A stretch of DNA of 64,000 nt from Pratylenchus scribneri (GCA_030063045.1 JAQSEB010000064.1:310001-374000), one strand, 5' to 3'. Shown: positions 24,766 to 36,260, counted from the stretch's first letter. Notes: generated by a model from the letters alone, not told the origin. Made by a program: numbers and translations.

Positions 24766-25344
24766 ATGGGAAAAATTGAGACAGAGGAAGATCTTTTGCA
24801 GGCAATTGGTGCAGCACCATCCGAACCAAAACTTCCAACAAAGGAGCGAAGAATAAATCCAACATTACAAAAAATATCGACATATTTTAAAACAAAATTG
24901 TTAATCCAACCGGAAGAAAAAAGGCACTTCAAAAAAGTTTATTCCAAAATTTTCTAGTTTGTTTATTTTTTAATACTAATATAAAAAGGAATTTTGATTT
25001 TTAAGCATATCCTCTCTCTTTGGTATTTCATTGGGAGTGCTTGGTGTAATTGTCAACCGGAAACAACCATTTAAGGTGAATAAAATTAATTTGATTAAAA
25101 AGAAAATTTATTTTAGCGAAATTTGGGCAGATTCTTTCAAGCCTCGCTCACTGCTGCTGTTTTTGGCGTAATTTCTGGTTTCTCAGTCGGTACTTTTTCC
25201 GTCTTCGGCAATCGTTTTATGCAACGTTTTGAAGAAGTTTCGGAAGTTGGTTTCAATTTGAGAAAACTTAAACAGCTAAAATCAGAAGAAGAGGAAAAAT
25301 TGCTTGGACAATTCAAGAAAAAACATCCGAATGATGATTATTAA
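24766..25344 (+). CDS. Small two-helix membrane protein, family unknown
   Basis: Three exons (24766-24956, 25006-25075, 25117-25344) give about 162 residues. The donor at 24957 was chosen because only it keeps the frame into ISSLFGISLGVLGVIVNR. There are two hydrophobic segments (SSLFGISLGVLGVIV and ASLTAAVFGVISGFSVGTFSVF) separated by a basic loop (NRKQPFKRNLGRF), and a charged coiled C-tail ending KKKHPNDDY. No N-terminal signal peptide; the start is acidic and soluble. The hairpin layout and its place behind a mitochondrial ribosomal gene suggest an organelle membrane protein, but that is inference. I do not recognise the family. Confidence 0.7.
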
Positions 25345-25762
25345 ATATAGAAATTGAATTGTTTTTTTTTTATTTTTCAATAATACCATAAAAATGTTGT
25401 TACTTATTTGCTCCAAAAATAAAAATTTAATAAATTATATTCTCATTTGGTCAACCATCAATGCAATATTTTTTCAATTTATTTATCTCTGTCGATTCGA
25501 TACAAAGAAAAGAATTATTTATTGATTAATTGAACAGAAGAAAAGATAATTTGGGCTACTTAAAATTGGTAGCTTTTATTTTTATGCAAATTAACTTATT
25601 AATAGAATAAAGAATATATATGGATTAATAGAAACTAGAAAGGATTTTAAGTATAAGTTAAGCCACTCAGTTTATATTATTTTCCTCTATTAATTTTTAT
25701 CAAAGGAATAATTTTTAGAAATTTTCGTGATTGCTTAATAATACATTACAACAAAAAGCAAA
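25345..25762. other. Intergenic, no gene seen
   Basis: AT-rich sequence between the small membrane protein and DIB1. There are polyadenylation-like AATAAA motifs and a possible trans-splice acceptor (TTTTTAG) near 25719, upstream of the DIB1 start. Confidence 0.5.
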
Positions 25763-26379
25763 ATGTCGTATATGCTTCCGCATTTGCACAATGGTTGGCA
25801 AGTTGACCAGGTATAAATTGCAATATTAAAACACAAATTACCTAATTGTGCCAATTTTAGTCCATTTTGGCCGAGGAAGATCGTGTTGTGGTTATTCGTT
25901 TTGGCCATGACTGGGATCCTTCTTGCATGCGCATGGATGAGGTAAAAACAATTAAATTATCATTTGACTAAAATAATTTCTAGACCCTCTACAAAATTGC
26001 AAATAAAGTGAAGAATTTTGCGGCAATTTATCTGGTCGATATTTCTGAGGTGCCCGATTTCAACAAGATGTATGAACTTTACGATCCAGTCACTCTTATG
26101 TTCTTCTTTAGGTTTTTATTAAATGATTAATAATTATAAAAAAGTATGTTTCCAGAAACAAGCATATCATGATCGATTTGGGTACCGGAAATAATAACAA
26201 AATCAACTGGCCAATGAATGATGGCCAGGAATTGATCGACATCATCGAAACCGTGTATAGAGGCGCTCGAAAAGGACGCGGGTATGATGGTTTTTTGTTA
26301 CATAAAAAATTATAAAGTAATTCCAATTCACAGGTTGGTGATTTCGCCGAAGGATTATTCGACCAAATACAAATATTGA
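25763..26379 (+). CDS. U5 snRNP 15-kDa protein DIB1/TXNL4A
   Basis: Four or more exons starting MSYMLPHLHNGWQVDQ. The spliced protein is about 142 residues, the exact family length, and near-identical to metazoan TXNL4A: ILAEEDRVVVIRFGHDWDP, CMRMDE, FAAIYLVDISEVPDFNKMYE, LYDPVTLMFFFRNKHIMIDL, GTGNNNKINW, and the end SPKDYSTKYKY. It is a thioredoxin fold without the catalytic CxxC and is a core part of the U4/U6.U5 tri-snRNP, acting in spliceosome activation in the nucleus. Introns are short and all join in frame. It looks fully intact. Confidence 0.95.
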
Positions 26380-26782
26380 TATGTGACCTTTTGGCTGAAA
26401 GTGCATCAATAACAAGAGAGAAATTCCATTTGTGTTTATTTTCAACGATGATACCATGATAAATATTCTTTTTATTAAACAATTCTTTCTTTGTTTAATG
26501 TCGGATGGATAAATGAATTAAATTTTTTATTGTTAGTTTTTTTGCATAAAAGGGAAATCAGAACAAATCCAATCCGGAATACCGTACCCCTCCACTCAAT
26601 AATAATTTATAAATCAAACCAACTCTATTTTTATACACTTATTATAAAAAATTTTTTAGATTTATTTTAAAAAAAAATAAATTAATGAAAATTAATAAAG
26701 GCTTTTAGTAAAATAGGATGGCACAGAGAATCATTTAAAAATGTGTGAAGTGAGATTTGTTTTTGCAATGTGCTGAATTTCT
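26380..26782. other. Convergent 3' region
   Basis: AT-rich sequence between the 3' ends of DIB1 (+) and the helicase (-). A second reading of the last helicase exon would extend the coding region to 26731. I prefer the stop at 26783 because that frame continues the domain shared with the upstream gene. Confidence 0.5.
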
Positions 26783-29700
26783 TCAATTGCCATAAATGAA
26801 AAAAATGCCTTCGATTGCGGAAAGTAGAATCCATTCAGCTGATAATGATAATATCCAGTCCGCTTCAAGTTCCAAATGACCATTTTTATACTAAACAATC
26901 ATAAAATTGGAAAAATGGGAAATATTAATATTACCAAAGAAAACCGGATCCTTTCCGTTAAATTATCCTCATCTTTGACAATTGGATCCAAAATCAAATG
27001 AGTATTCGAAGACGAAGAGGAGAATGAAATTGTACCTTGAAGCCTGCGTACTTCAAAACGAAGACCCATTCTCTGCACTAATTCTTGGAATGCATTTTTG
27101 TCAGCCATTGAAATTAATGGATATTCTTGAGGATTAGCCGATGAGGTGATTTCTTTCATTGATAAATTATCGATGTTTGAAAATGATGCGCAAATATTTG
27201 CATTTGCATTAGAATCCTCAGAAAAATACTGTGCTCCATTACAGTTCTGAATTTAAATGAAATGAAAAATATTCGGCAAACAAGGGAAATTTCCAATATT
27301 AATCACTTGATGTCTTCCAATATTTACCTGCTCCAAAGTGAGTTGCTGTTCCACTTCACGGCTTCCAAAATCAACAGCAAAATTTTGATTTTCTTTGTCA
27401 CTATTTTCATCTTCCTCCTCGGAATAAGAATAGGCCAACATTGAGGGTTTTTGAAGTCTTCCACTGATTTGGTTTTTGTTCCGATCCCGTGGCATTTTTT
27501 CAGCAATTTTTGGAGATGATTTTGATGGAGGAGGGACATCCACATTCCATCCACTGCCTTCAGCATTATTTGATGGAGGAGATGGGTCCAAATCCCATCC
27601 ACTACTGTGTCCAGCATTATTTCCAGCAGAATTATTGCTGTTAATTTGCTGATTGTTCGCTTTATTGATGAATCCTCTTTGTAATTTCAATTGTCTTAAT
27701 TTCCTTTCTGATAGAATTTCTTTTATTTTGTTGACTTCAGTGGAATTATTTTCTTCTTTATTGCTATCTGAATATCTGTTGATGAATTCTTCTGAATGGA
27801 ATATCAAAGATCCATTCTGCCTACAGTATTCGATCAGACTAAAATAAATATGAATGTAGATGAGTTATATTAAATTTTTTTACGTTTGCCATCCGTGAAT
27901 CCTCCCAATGTTTTCACTGTTTCCAACAATAATTAATAATTCCTTTGGACGTGTTATTGCAGTGTTAAATCGCTAAATTTCATTAAATCCTCATTATAAT
28001 GTAATGATATTATTTTACTTTATAATTATCCAAAAATCCAATTCCACAACTTCGTACTGTGGAAATGATTATGACGCGTCGTTCTGAGCCTTGAAATCTT
28101 TCCACTGAGTCAATGTCAATTCCGGGAAAATCATGCCCGATTAAAGCCTGAAGGCGACGGACCTATTAAAATAATTAAAATTAATTAATTAAATTCATTC
28201 CAATTGCCTGATAACGATACGGAGCAATTATGCCAATTTTCTCCTCCAGCACTTTGGCATTTTTGGTCAATTTGTAGACATATTGACGGACCACCTCGCA
28301 TTCACCAATATTGCAGACTGAATTACTATTGTCAACGGTCTCGGCAGATACAATGGAATGCCACAATAATGGGAAATCCTAATTGAAATTTGGATTTATT
28401 AGCCAAAGGACAAAGACAAACTTTCTTCGGCAATCCTTCCCAACGGCAAAGTGTATTCCTTTCGTTGATTGGAGCACTTGAACGCAAAATGCCACCATAA
28501 TATAGGCGGGATGGTATTGTGACCAATGTTGGGTGGGATCTGTAATTCTCCTCCAACAATATTGTAATACGTCTGAACCAATATACAAATTAATGAAATT
28601 ATTTAATTGTTACAAACTTATCAAATTTGAAAGAACTTTGCCGATTCAAATCAATTCCAATGAGTCGTTCAATTAGGGAAGCAGCTATAAATTTAAAAAT
28701 AACTAATAAATTATATAATATATTCCATTACGTTTTGCTAAATTTTTCAGCAATTCGCATGTTTGAACTGGCCCCAATTGTTGTGGATCGCCGGCCAAAA
28801 TCACCCGAGTTAGTTTAGTCATTTTTGGATCGATTAATCCGATTATTGGAATCAATGTTTCCAATTCATCAGCCTGGCCAGCTTCATCCACAAAAATATG
28901 CGAAAAACAACCCTTAAGACCGCCATTGATCTATAAAATCAGATATTTGAATAATTAATTAAGATATATTTCCCTAATCCTCACCAAATAAGTGGATGTG
29001 CTTAAAGTGCAAATGAGCACATTTTTCTCCAACAATTTCTCTTTCGGTGGAATACCAAATTTAAGAAATCCCTTTGATTGACTAAAAAATGGAAAGAAAA
29101 TAAAATACAATTTCGGATAATCACAGACCAAATGCAAACGATGCCATCATTTGTTGAAATGAGATTCGGATTCTGATCCTCAACTTTTTTACTTAGTGAA
29201 TAAATACGCAGAATTGAATCTGCTCGAAATGCACCAGTTCCCAACAATTCCATTGCGAAATTATCACTTTAATTATAAAATGAGGAAATAAATCCATTGG
29301 CAAACATACGCGGCGGTGTTTGACGGAGTGCAAACCAAAATTCTGGCATTTGTTGGATTCTGTTCAACAATCAATCGAACCGCTTCAACGAGCGTTACAG
29401 TTTTGCCCGTTCCCGGTGGACCGAAGAGAATAAATGGGCAATTTTGATGGAGTCCGGAAACAATGGCATGGATTGCCTCCTTCTGCTTTAGATTGAATTG
29501 ACGCCGTTTAGAGAATTGAACTGTAGAGTAAAATTGTCGTTCATTTTGGTTGAATTGATCCAATGAAATCTGAAATAGGGTTTACGGCATAATATGGCCG
29601 AATACTGACCAAATTCTGTGCTAATCGCTCTCTTGCTCTCCCAAATATGAATCCTTCCATTATTGGATTATCAAAATGGCCAATTCTGTCCAAGGTTCGA

Positions 29701-30495
29701 CATCGAGAATCAAAAACCATGGCATTGGTTAGAATAGTGGCTTCATACTGTATTGGAAAAGGGAATTAAATCCCTCCTCCTTTTGCCTTTCTTTCAACAA
29801 CCTTCCCTGGCGCTGGTCTTCCTTTTATTTCCACATAAACTGCCCAATTTCTGGTGTCAATTTCTAACACTTCGCCCTACAAATATTCCAATCAATTCAA
29901 ATAATGTTGTCAAAAATTCCCTTTACTGACCCTATATGACTTGATTTTTTGGCCTTTCTCCAAATTTTGGGGAACAAATTCAATTGAAGAATTTTTGGTC
30001 AATTCGGAACATTCACAAAATTTCTGATCAACATTTGCCTTATATAGATTTGGCTGATCATCTTCCGGAGTGTATTCTAGATGGCAATTTTTGCAGGCAT
30101 TTTCCTTGCATTCTAGCTGAATAATTCGGCAAAATGAAATTACCCAATTTTATTTTGATTTAGGCTTACTAGCAAATTTGCCCATTCAATTTGGTTAAAA
30201 TCACAATAATGTTCAATAAAATGTTGAATTTCAGTTGGACGTTGTCTCAACCGCTCATAAATCCGTACTTTCACCATTTCCATAATCACCCTTTGTGATG
30301 GCTCAATATCGGAAAGATCCCAAATTGGTTCAACAATTTTCTTATAAATTTCATCCAATGGATATTGGGCCAATGGATCAACAATGATTAATCCACCCAA
30401 TATTTTGCAACTGAATTTAATGTCCAAAATATTTAAAAAATTTGTGAAACTTACCCAGCATTTTGGCTCACTGGCTGTTTTTGTTGTTTTTGCAT
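26783..30495 (-). CDS. MOV10/Armitage-type SF1 RNA helicase with GW repeats
   Basis: The gene starts [14 protein letters not shown] at 30495. An N-terminal region includes a cysteine-bearing segment and [20 protein letters not shown]. The helicase core has every motif: FNLKQKEAI (Q-like), GPPGTGKT (Walker A), [16 protein letters not shown] (Walker B), [44 protein letters not shown] and [14 protein letters not shown]. The [17 protein letters not shown] block is close to MOV10L1/Armitage helicases, which work in piRNA and siRNA pathways; ERI-6/7 is the C. elegans relative. After the core lies a Ser/Asn-rich linker with SSGWDLD and GSGWNVD repeats, then a C-terminal domain ([25 protein letters not shown]) that also ends the upstream gene. 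The core looks intact and active. Confidence 0.85.
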
Positions 30496-30868
30496 ATTTT
30501 CGGCTTTAACTTTAAAATAAAAATGAATTTAATCATAAAAAAATTCATCAAATATTTTTTTCAATTAAATTGAATAAATTTTTATATTTATGATTTTATT
30601 TTTATGAAAGGAAATTTCAAATTTATACAATGAAATGTACTCAAAAATATTTCTCATCAATCAAAAACCAAAAAGTGAAAATTTATTTGTTCAACATTAA
30701 AAAATTGCAAATTTTACGATAAAAAATTGAAGAATTAATTAAAGAATGATTAATATTGATTAAAATGTGAAATCATTAAAAATTATCGGATATGAAAATG
30801 TGAATTTGTTTTTAAAAATTTCCCAATTCTCCTCATTCATTGAGCTGTTTCTAATATTCTCTTCAAAT

Positions 30869-33800
30869 TTAGACTTGATCAATTACGAAAAAATGACGGC
30901 AAAGCCCTTCGATGGTGGCATGGCCTAACCATTTTTCCACTGGCATAAGATTTGTTTCACGACAAATTCGGCCATTTTCATGCTAAAAATTTAATAACTT
31001 TGGAAATGTTTTTGATTGGCTTACCAGTGAAATTCGAATCACTTCTTGAAATTGTCCAATATTATTTTCATCCTTATACAATTTGGAATTCAGCACCAAA
31101 ATGCGATTATTTTCCGGTTGCGAAAAATAAATTGCACCTCTGAATTAAAATTGATATTTTTATCAAATCCTCTATAAAAACCCACAATTCTTGACGGAAT
31201 TCAAATTGAAGGTCCATTTTGTTGGCCAATTCCTGGAATATTTGATGTTCATTGGCCAATAGGAGAGGATTGAGCGGAGGTCGTCTCTGAATTTTAATGG
31301 CATTATTTCATTTAAAAAATATAAATTCGAACTGGCAAATACAATGGAATTTGTTGTTCCGTCAGAGTATTCTCCGTTTGAATGCTGGCATTGCAACTTT
31401 GCGGGGTTGGAGTGATTGTAGAGGAATTGGATGGGGACGATGGACGAATACTTGGTGGCTGAAAAGGATTGAAATATTGGAAAATGCCTATTATTTAGTA
31501 CATTTTCAAGCAAATGCTCCAATCCGGTTGTCTCATCGTCATAATCCACCTCATCAAAAATGCCCTGTCTTCGTTGAACATATTGGGAAATATGTGGATC
31601 AGTGTGAATGGTGAATGAGGAATTTGTTGTGCCAGAATTGGCCGTTTCCTAAAATTGGAATAATCCCAATTGAATTAATTAATCCCACCAAGGAAAGGAG
31701 GGAATCGCCTCTCTGAACATTTTGTCTTTGTTGATTCCGAGGAACTGGTGAATTTGGTTCCGTATTTGGATTATTGGCAATTGCGTCCAAAATGCCACTA
31801 TTTCGCACTTTTGATAGTAAACCTAAATCATCAGAATCGGAATCATTCGAATCAGAGTATTGGTATTCAGTGAGAATTCGGCCAACACGACTGGGATTCT
31901 GTAAATTTCAAAAATATTTTGTATTATTTTCCATTAAATATCAATTCAATTTTCCCAATTTTGTATTATCACCTTTCCTTTATTTCCGGCAGCAATTGAT
32001 GGATGTGTGCCGAGTGTGTACGGTAATGTGCGGAATAAAGTACTTCGATGGCATTGGGAAACGGGAGGATGTGGCGAACCCGAATCTTGCCAACTATTAT
32101 AGAAAAAGTCCCATTATAAATTCATGCACTTTTCTCACCATGCGTGTTGATTATTTTCACTCGTATTTGATTCCGAAAATAGATTGGATCGATGAATTTG
32201 TGGAGAAGCTGTTGTCGAAGACGTTTCAGACCAACGGAAATGACCACCCGAAATGGAGCTAAAAAGTCAAATTTTCCCAACGGAATATGTTTTGGCCAAA
32301 GAACCTGCAATTTTCTGTGGAATTTGCCATTCCATTTCTTATTGCCTCCAAACCAGTTTCCTCATCATCTTCGAATCTCAATGGATTATTCGATCCAAAT
32401 TGCCCATTTGGATTAATGGGAATTGGCGGATTCGAATGGGCGGATGGAACAAATTCATTGTTTGAATTGGCCACAAAAGTACTGTAAGGGAAATCCAGGT
32501 ACTAATGAGAAGATTGGCTCACACAAGACGAAAAGGGACGAATCAAACTGTCAATCAAATTGTCAAAAGTGGGAGAAAGACTCAGTCCAATCAAAAGAGG
32601 AATAATTTATTCGGACCCATTCAACTGAGCGACATCTCAAATTGGCGCCGCTGCGTGTAGCTAATTAAGGACGAAACAGATATAGATGATTTTGATTTTG
32701 GTGTCAAATGAAAGAGCTCACTTCTGGCTATCGATAGATATAAGATTTATTTGGTTTGGTTAAGATTTTATTGAATTGTGTTCAAAAAAAGCTGAAAAAT
32801 TTGCAAATTTATGTCTTTTTTTAATAGCAACTCTGCTAATTCTGACCAAATCAAATAAATTTTATATTCGATAGCCAGAAGTGAGTTCTTTAATATGATA
32901 CCAAAATTATCTATCTATATCTTTTCTGTTTCATCCTTAATGGCTACAAGCCACGGCGCCCAGTTCTAGTGTACCGTAATTTATTTATTTCGAGCTCACA
33001 AAAAAAACTAACTTGTTGAAATCAGCATCAAATAATGCCAAATTTTTTTACAAAATTTGTGCATAGTAAGATTAATTAGATCAAGTATTTATTCCATTTT
33101 GATTGTTTATTTTTTTTTATTAATGATGATTCTATATTCTAATAAGAGCAAAGGAAATTAATTCCTTCCATCCTCCTTCTCCCACTTATTGACAATTTGA
33201 TTGATAGTATGATCCATTTCCCACCATCATCATGTTCCTTTTGTGGATTTCATTAGTACCAAAATCTATTTGTGATGGTAGAAAATTATGGTCAATCAAA
33301 AATAAAAATTATCCGATTTTGGCCTATATTGCTAATTTTTGGTCTAAACTTTTTGTAATTTCTTTCAAATTTGCTAAACTTAAATCTAATTGATTTTTAA
33401 TCCGCAAAATTTGTTTGTCCAAATTTCTTTCCACCCTCTTTTCGACCCAAGTGGAAATGATTTTATATAAAAGGATATTGCCCCTAACACCAATATTGGC
33501 AACCTTGGATTATTGCCGTTTCGATCATTGTTTCTAATATTGTTGACGACGTTGTTATTTCCATTTAAATCCGCACTTTCTAACTCATCTCCCCCATCTT
33601 CCTCTCCATCAATCGGCATCGATCCAAACATTGGCCCAATTGGGTAAATGTGCTAAATTCCATTTTTTGGAAATTTCTACCTTCCCCAACTTTACAATTT
33701 TATCTTTTTGACTACGTTTCTTTCGCCTCCTTCCATTTTCGTCACGGTTGTAAACATTATCCCCCCAAAGTCCACTCCAGCTCCAGTCGTCGTCTTCTGC

Positions 33801-33935
33801 TGATATGGGTTGGGCCTGTTGTTGGCCTTGGCCCAAATCTGCTGATGAATTCACCAAATTTGGTGGAATTTTTTCCGATTCGTCAAGCTTTCGAGAGAAT
33901 ATTCCATGATGGCCTCTATCCGTCGGATTGGACAT
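30869..33935 (-). CDS. Low-complexity protein sharing the helicase's C-terminal domain
   Basis: It starts MSNPTDRGHHGIFSRK at 33935. The N-terminus has an acidic Trp cluster (EDDDWSWSGLWGDNV) and a basic RRRKKRSQKDK that may be a nuclear signal. Later exons are Ser/Asn/Asp/Pro-rich and look disordered (RNNDRNGNN, YSDSNDSDSDD). A 1.0 kb intron (32482-33503) contains a family C inverted-repeat element; the donor after AAT CCA AG is the one that keeps the frame. The C-terminus is a folded domain: IFQELANKMDLQFEFRQEL, GAIYFSQPENN, VIRISL, HENGRICRE, EKWLGHATIEGL. It aligns with the end of the adjacent helicase, including a phase-0 intron directly after IRISL/IRFSL. The gene lies 374 bp upstream of the helicase on the same strand, possibly the same operon. 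Family unknown. Confidence 0.65.
32625..32978. mobile_element. MITE-like inverted-repeat element, family C copy 1
   Basis: It lies in the large intron of the 30869-33935 gene. The left arm (GGCGCCGCTGCGTGTAGCTA, AAGGACGAAACAG, CTCACTTCTGGCTATCG) is mirrored by the right arm (CGATAGCCAGAAGTGAG, CTGTTTCATCCTTAATGGCT, CGGCGCC). Arms exceed 100 bp. The same family is at 39477-39866. Confidence 0.8.
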
Positions 33936-34489
33936 TTTTATTTAACTATTATTAATGGGCTTTAATTAATAATTTAATTTATTTTATTGAATTATTTGAA
34001 TTATTTTTTCTTTTTTTTTATTGGTGAGGACTGAGGAGAGGATTGAAGAGTAGGAGTGGGCAGTGGAGGACTTGGTAATGGGAAGATTGAATTGATGCGG
34101 ATAAATTTTTACGAATCAAAATTAATTTTGATTGACGCATCGATGACAAAGACAACAAATTTGCATCAATTTCGCATCAAAAAAATCATTTGATAGTTGC
34201 CATTTTTGCAGAAAAATTAAACTTGATTAGATTAGTTTAATAAACTTACAATTTATATATTTTCTATTTATAATATAATAGTAATTAATAATATTAATAT
34301 ATAATATATTATTTTAATAATGAGATAAGAGATAATATAATATATATTATTATTATTAATAATTATATAAAATAATAATAATATATTATTTTAATAATAT
34401 TAATATTTATTTTAATAATATTAATATTTAATATATATATATATATATAAAATATACATATAATTTTGATATATTTAGATATAGAATAA
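33936..34489. other. Divergent intergenic region
   Basis: This is the shared upstream region of the minus-strand low-complexity gene and the plus-strand HAD gene. It holds an A/T-only microsatellite (separate entry). No promoter motif was recognised. Confidence 0.5.
34255..34480. repeat. AT-only low-complexity tract with (TA)n
   Basis: More than 200 bp of TTAATAATATTAATA-type sequence ending in an ATATATATAT run, immediately upstream of the HAD hydrolase start. Directly visible. Confidence 0.9.
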
Positions 34490-35410
34490 ATGAAACCACC
34501 CAAAATCATTTCATTTGACGCAATGAACACTTTGATTCGGCTCCGCTAGCCCGTCCCACATGTTTATTCCCGAATTGCTCGCCAAGAATTTGCAATTACC
34601 AAAATACCAGAAGAAGCCGAAATGGGCTCTAATTTTCGAAAAGCATTTGGCCAATTAGAAATTGAAATGCCCTGCTATTGTCATGGAAAAAGGGGCGGGT
34701 ACAAAAATTGGTGGACAGAATTGATTCGAAGGACTTTTGGGACGGATGTTTCGGTCAATAAAATATTTTTTGACATTGATTATTTTGCCATAGATTCCCA
34801 CTCAATTTGCCGATCGCCTAATTGATTATTATGGCAGTGTGGAAGCATGGGAATTAACCGAAAATCAAGTGAGAAAAAATGGAGAATGAATATTTAATTA
34901 TTTAAAATTCATAAATTCAGCTTTTGAATTCTATCAAAAAAATTCGAAAAATGGAGTCAAATATTCAGGCCATTGTTATTGTTTCAAATTTTGACAGTCG
35001 ATTGCGCCAAATTCTCCATCAAGTCCAAAATTCCAATCTATTTTTAACGATTATTTTTATTTTAGTTAGGCTTCATTTATCCTGAAATAATCGATGAATA
35101 TTTTCTCAGTGGAGAAATTGGATTGGCAAAACCCGATCCAAAAATTTTCCAGATGATTTTGAAACGATACAAATTGGAGGTGGAATATTGAAAATTTTAT
35201 AAAAAAAATTTTATTAAAAAGGATTCGCCCGATGCCCTTTTGCATGTTGGCGACAGTGTGAACCGAGATTTGAAACCAGTTTTGGAATTGGGATGCCGTG
35301 CATTATTATATAGGCCAAATGGATTGACCAAAGATGATGAATTAAAAATGATCAAAAATGAACAATTTATTGGGTCAATTAGCGAATTATTAAATTCATT
35401 CATTTTATAA
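34490..35410 (+). pseudogene. HDHD3-like HAD hydrolase with an in-frame TAG at codon 20
   Basis: The frame from ATG 34490 begins MKPPKIISFDAMNTLIRLR, hits TAG at 34547-34549, and then continues in the same frame (PVPHVYSRIARQEFAI, YKNWWTELIRRTFG). Human HDHD3 is collinear across this point (DTLLRLR followed by the next helix), and no GT-AG intron can remove the stop. The rest splices well: VIVSNFDSRLRQIL (motif II), GLAKPDPKIF (motif III Lys), LHVGDSVNRDL (motif IV), ending at 35410. Motif I is D-A-M-N, with Asn where most HAD enzymes have the second Asp. HAD enzymes of this group are probable phosphatases of unknown substrate. It may be a recent pseudogene, a null allele, a sequencing error or a readthrough case. 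Confidence 0.75.
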
Positions 35411-35635
35411 TTATTTATATTTATATATTCACTTTAATATTTGCCCATAAAATTAAATATTTTTTCGAATTGGATAATTATTTTTCAATATTATTATTCT
35501 AATTTCTAAGAATATATTTATTTAAATATAATATTTGCTAAATTGTATTTCACATAATCTGGGTCTTTTAGAAGGGTATGGTATCAATTTTTTGCTACAG
35601 TATTTCTTCCACATTGTTTGGGCAAATGAGGATTA

Positions 35636-36260
35636 TTAATAGTTGCCATACCATCGTTTGAAGTATGGATAGTGGAACCTTATAGGGACAAATTCATATT
35701 CAAATGAATGTTTAAATTACCTACCAATAATAATAGCTGCTTCGATGTGGCCAATAACTTAAAATAAGAATAAAATAATTAAAATGTCCTAATGGTGATC
35801 ACTTGTAATATGGATCCGAGGGCAAAAATTGATAGCGATCGAATTTTCGATTGTACCAATTTGTTTCGAGCTAAAAATGATGATTTATAATTAAATATTC
35901 GAAAATTACCAAATAACTTCGATATGAAGGCCAATATGCCCGAAAAAGTGGATAAAAACTAAATGAAAAATTTTGAATTCTAAGGGAAAAATGATCGGAC
36001 TTGTAATTGGAAACAATTGAGCACAAATTGCTGGTTAATGGCCAATAATAGGGCTTATTGTACGGCCACCATCTACGGCAAAAAAACAAATTCTAAAATT
36101 GAATTTATTAAAATGACCGAGTCGGCGAATTAATGTCCAAATGTCTTTGGGCAATGTCGGCTGAGGAAGTTGTTCGACTCAATTTTGGCAACGGTTCATT
36201 GGCAAGGCTTTCAGGTGCCAAAGTGGCACAGGAACGACTACGGCAAACATGGCCATACAT
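35636..36260 (-). CDS. Trp/Tyr-rich protein (WYR-like), family unknown
   Basis: The start ATG at 36258-36260 (MYGHVCRSRSCATLAPES) leads into LPKLSRTTSSADIAQRH. By splicing it continues as RWWPYNKPYYWPLTSN, FRAYWPSYRSYL, LETNWYNRKFDRYQF, SDPYYNYWPHRSSYYYWF and HYPYFKRWYGNY, stopping at 35636. Four splice junctions were chosen because only they keep this strikingly aromatic frame. Trp, Tyr and Arg dominate the last hundred residues. That composition recalls the WYR region of the insect thick-filament protein flightin and small muscle proteins, but I cannot establish homology. No signal peptide. The gene is intact as modelled; its function is unknown. Confidence 0.6.

Noticed and set aside
26108..26482. 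124-codon minus-strand frame
   Set aside because: Antisense of the highly conserved DIB1 exons.
26731..26900. Alternative last exon frame of the helicase ([16 protein letters not shown])
   Set aside because: The donor leaves phase 0, which gives YKNGHLELE; that frame also matches the shared domain of the upstream gene.
32122..32310. Minus-strand frame reading GLKRLRQQLLHKFIDPI that looks like a folded helix
   Set aside because: The spliced frame of the gene runs through here in another register (Ser/Thr-rich), which joins correctly at both ends.
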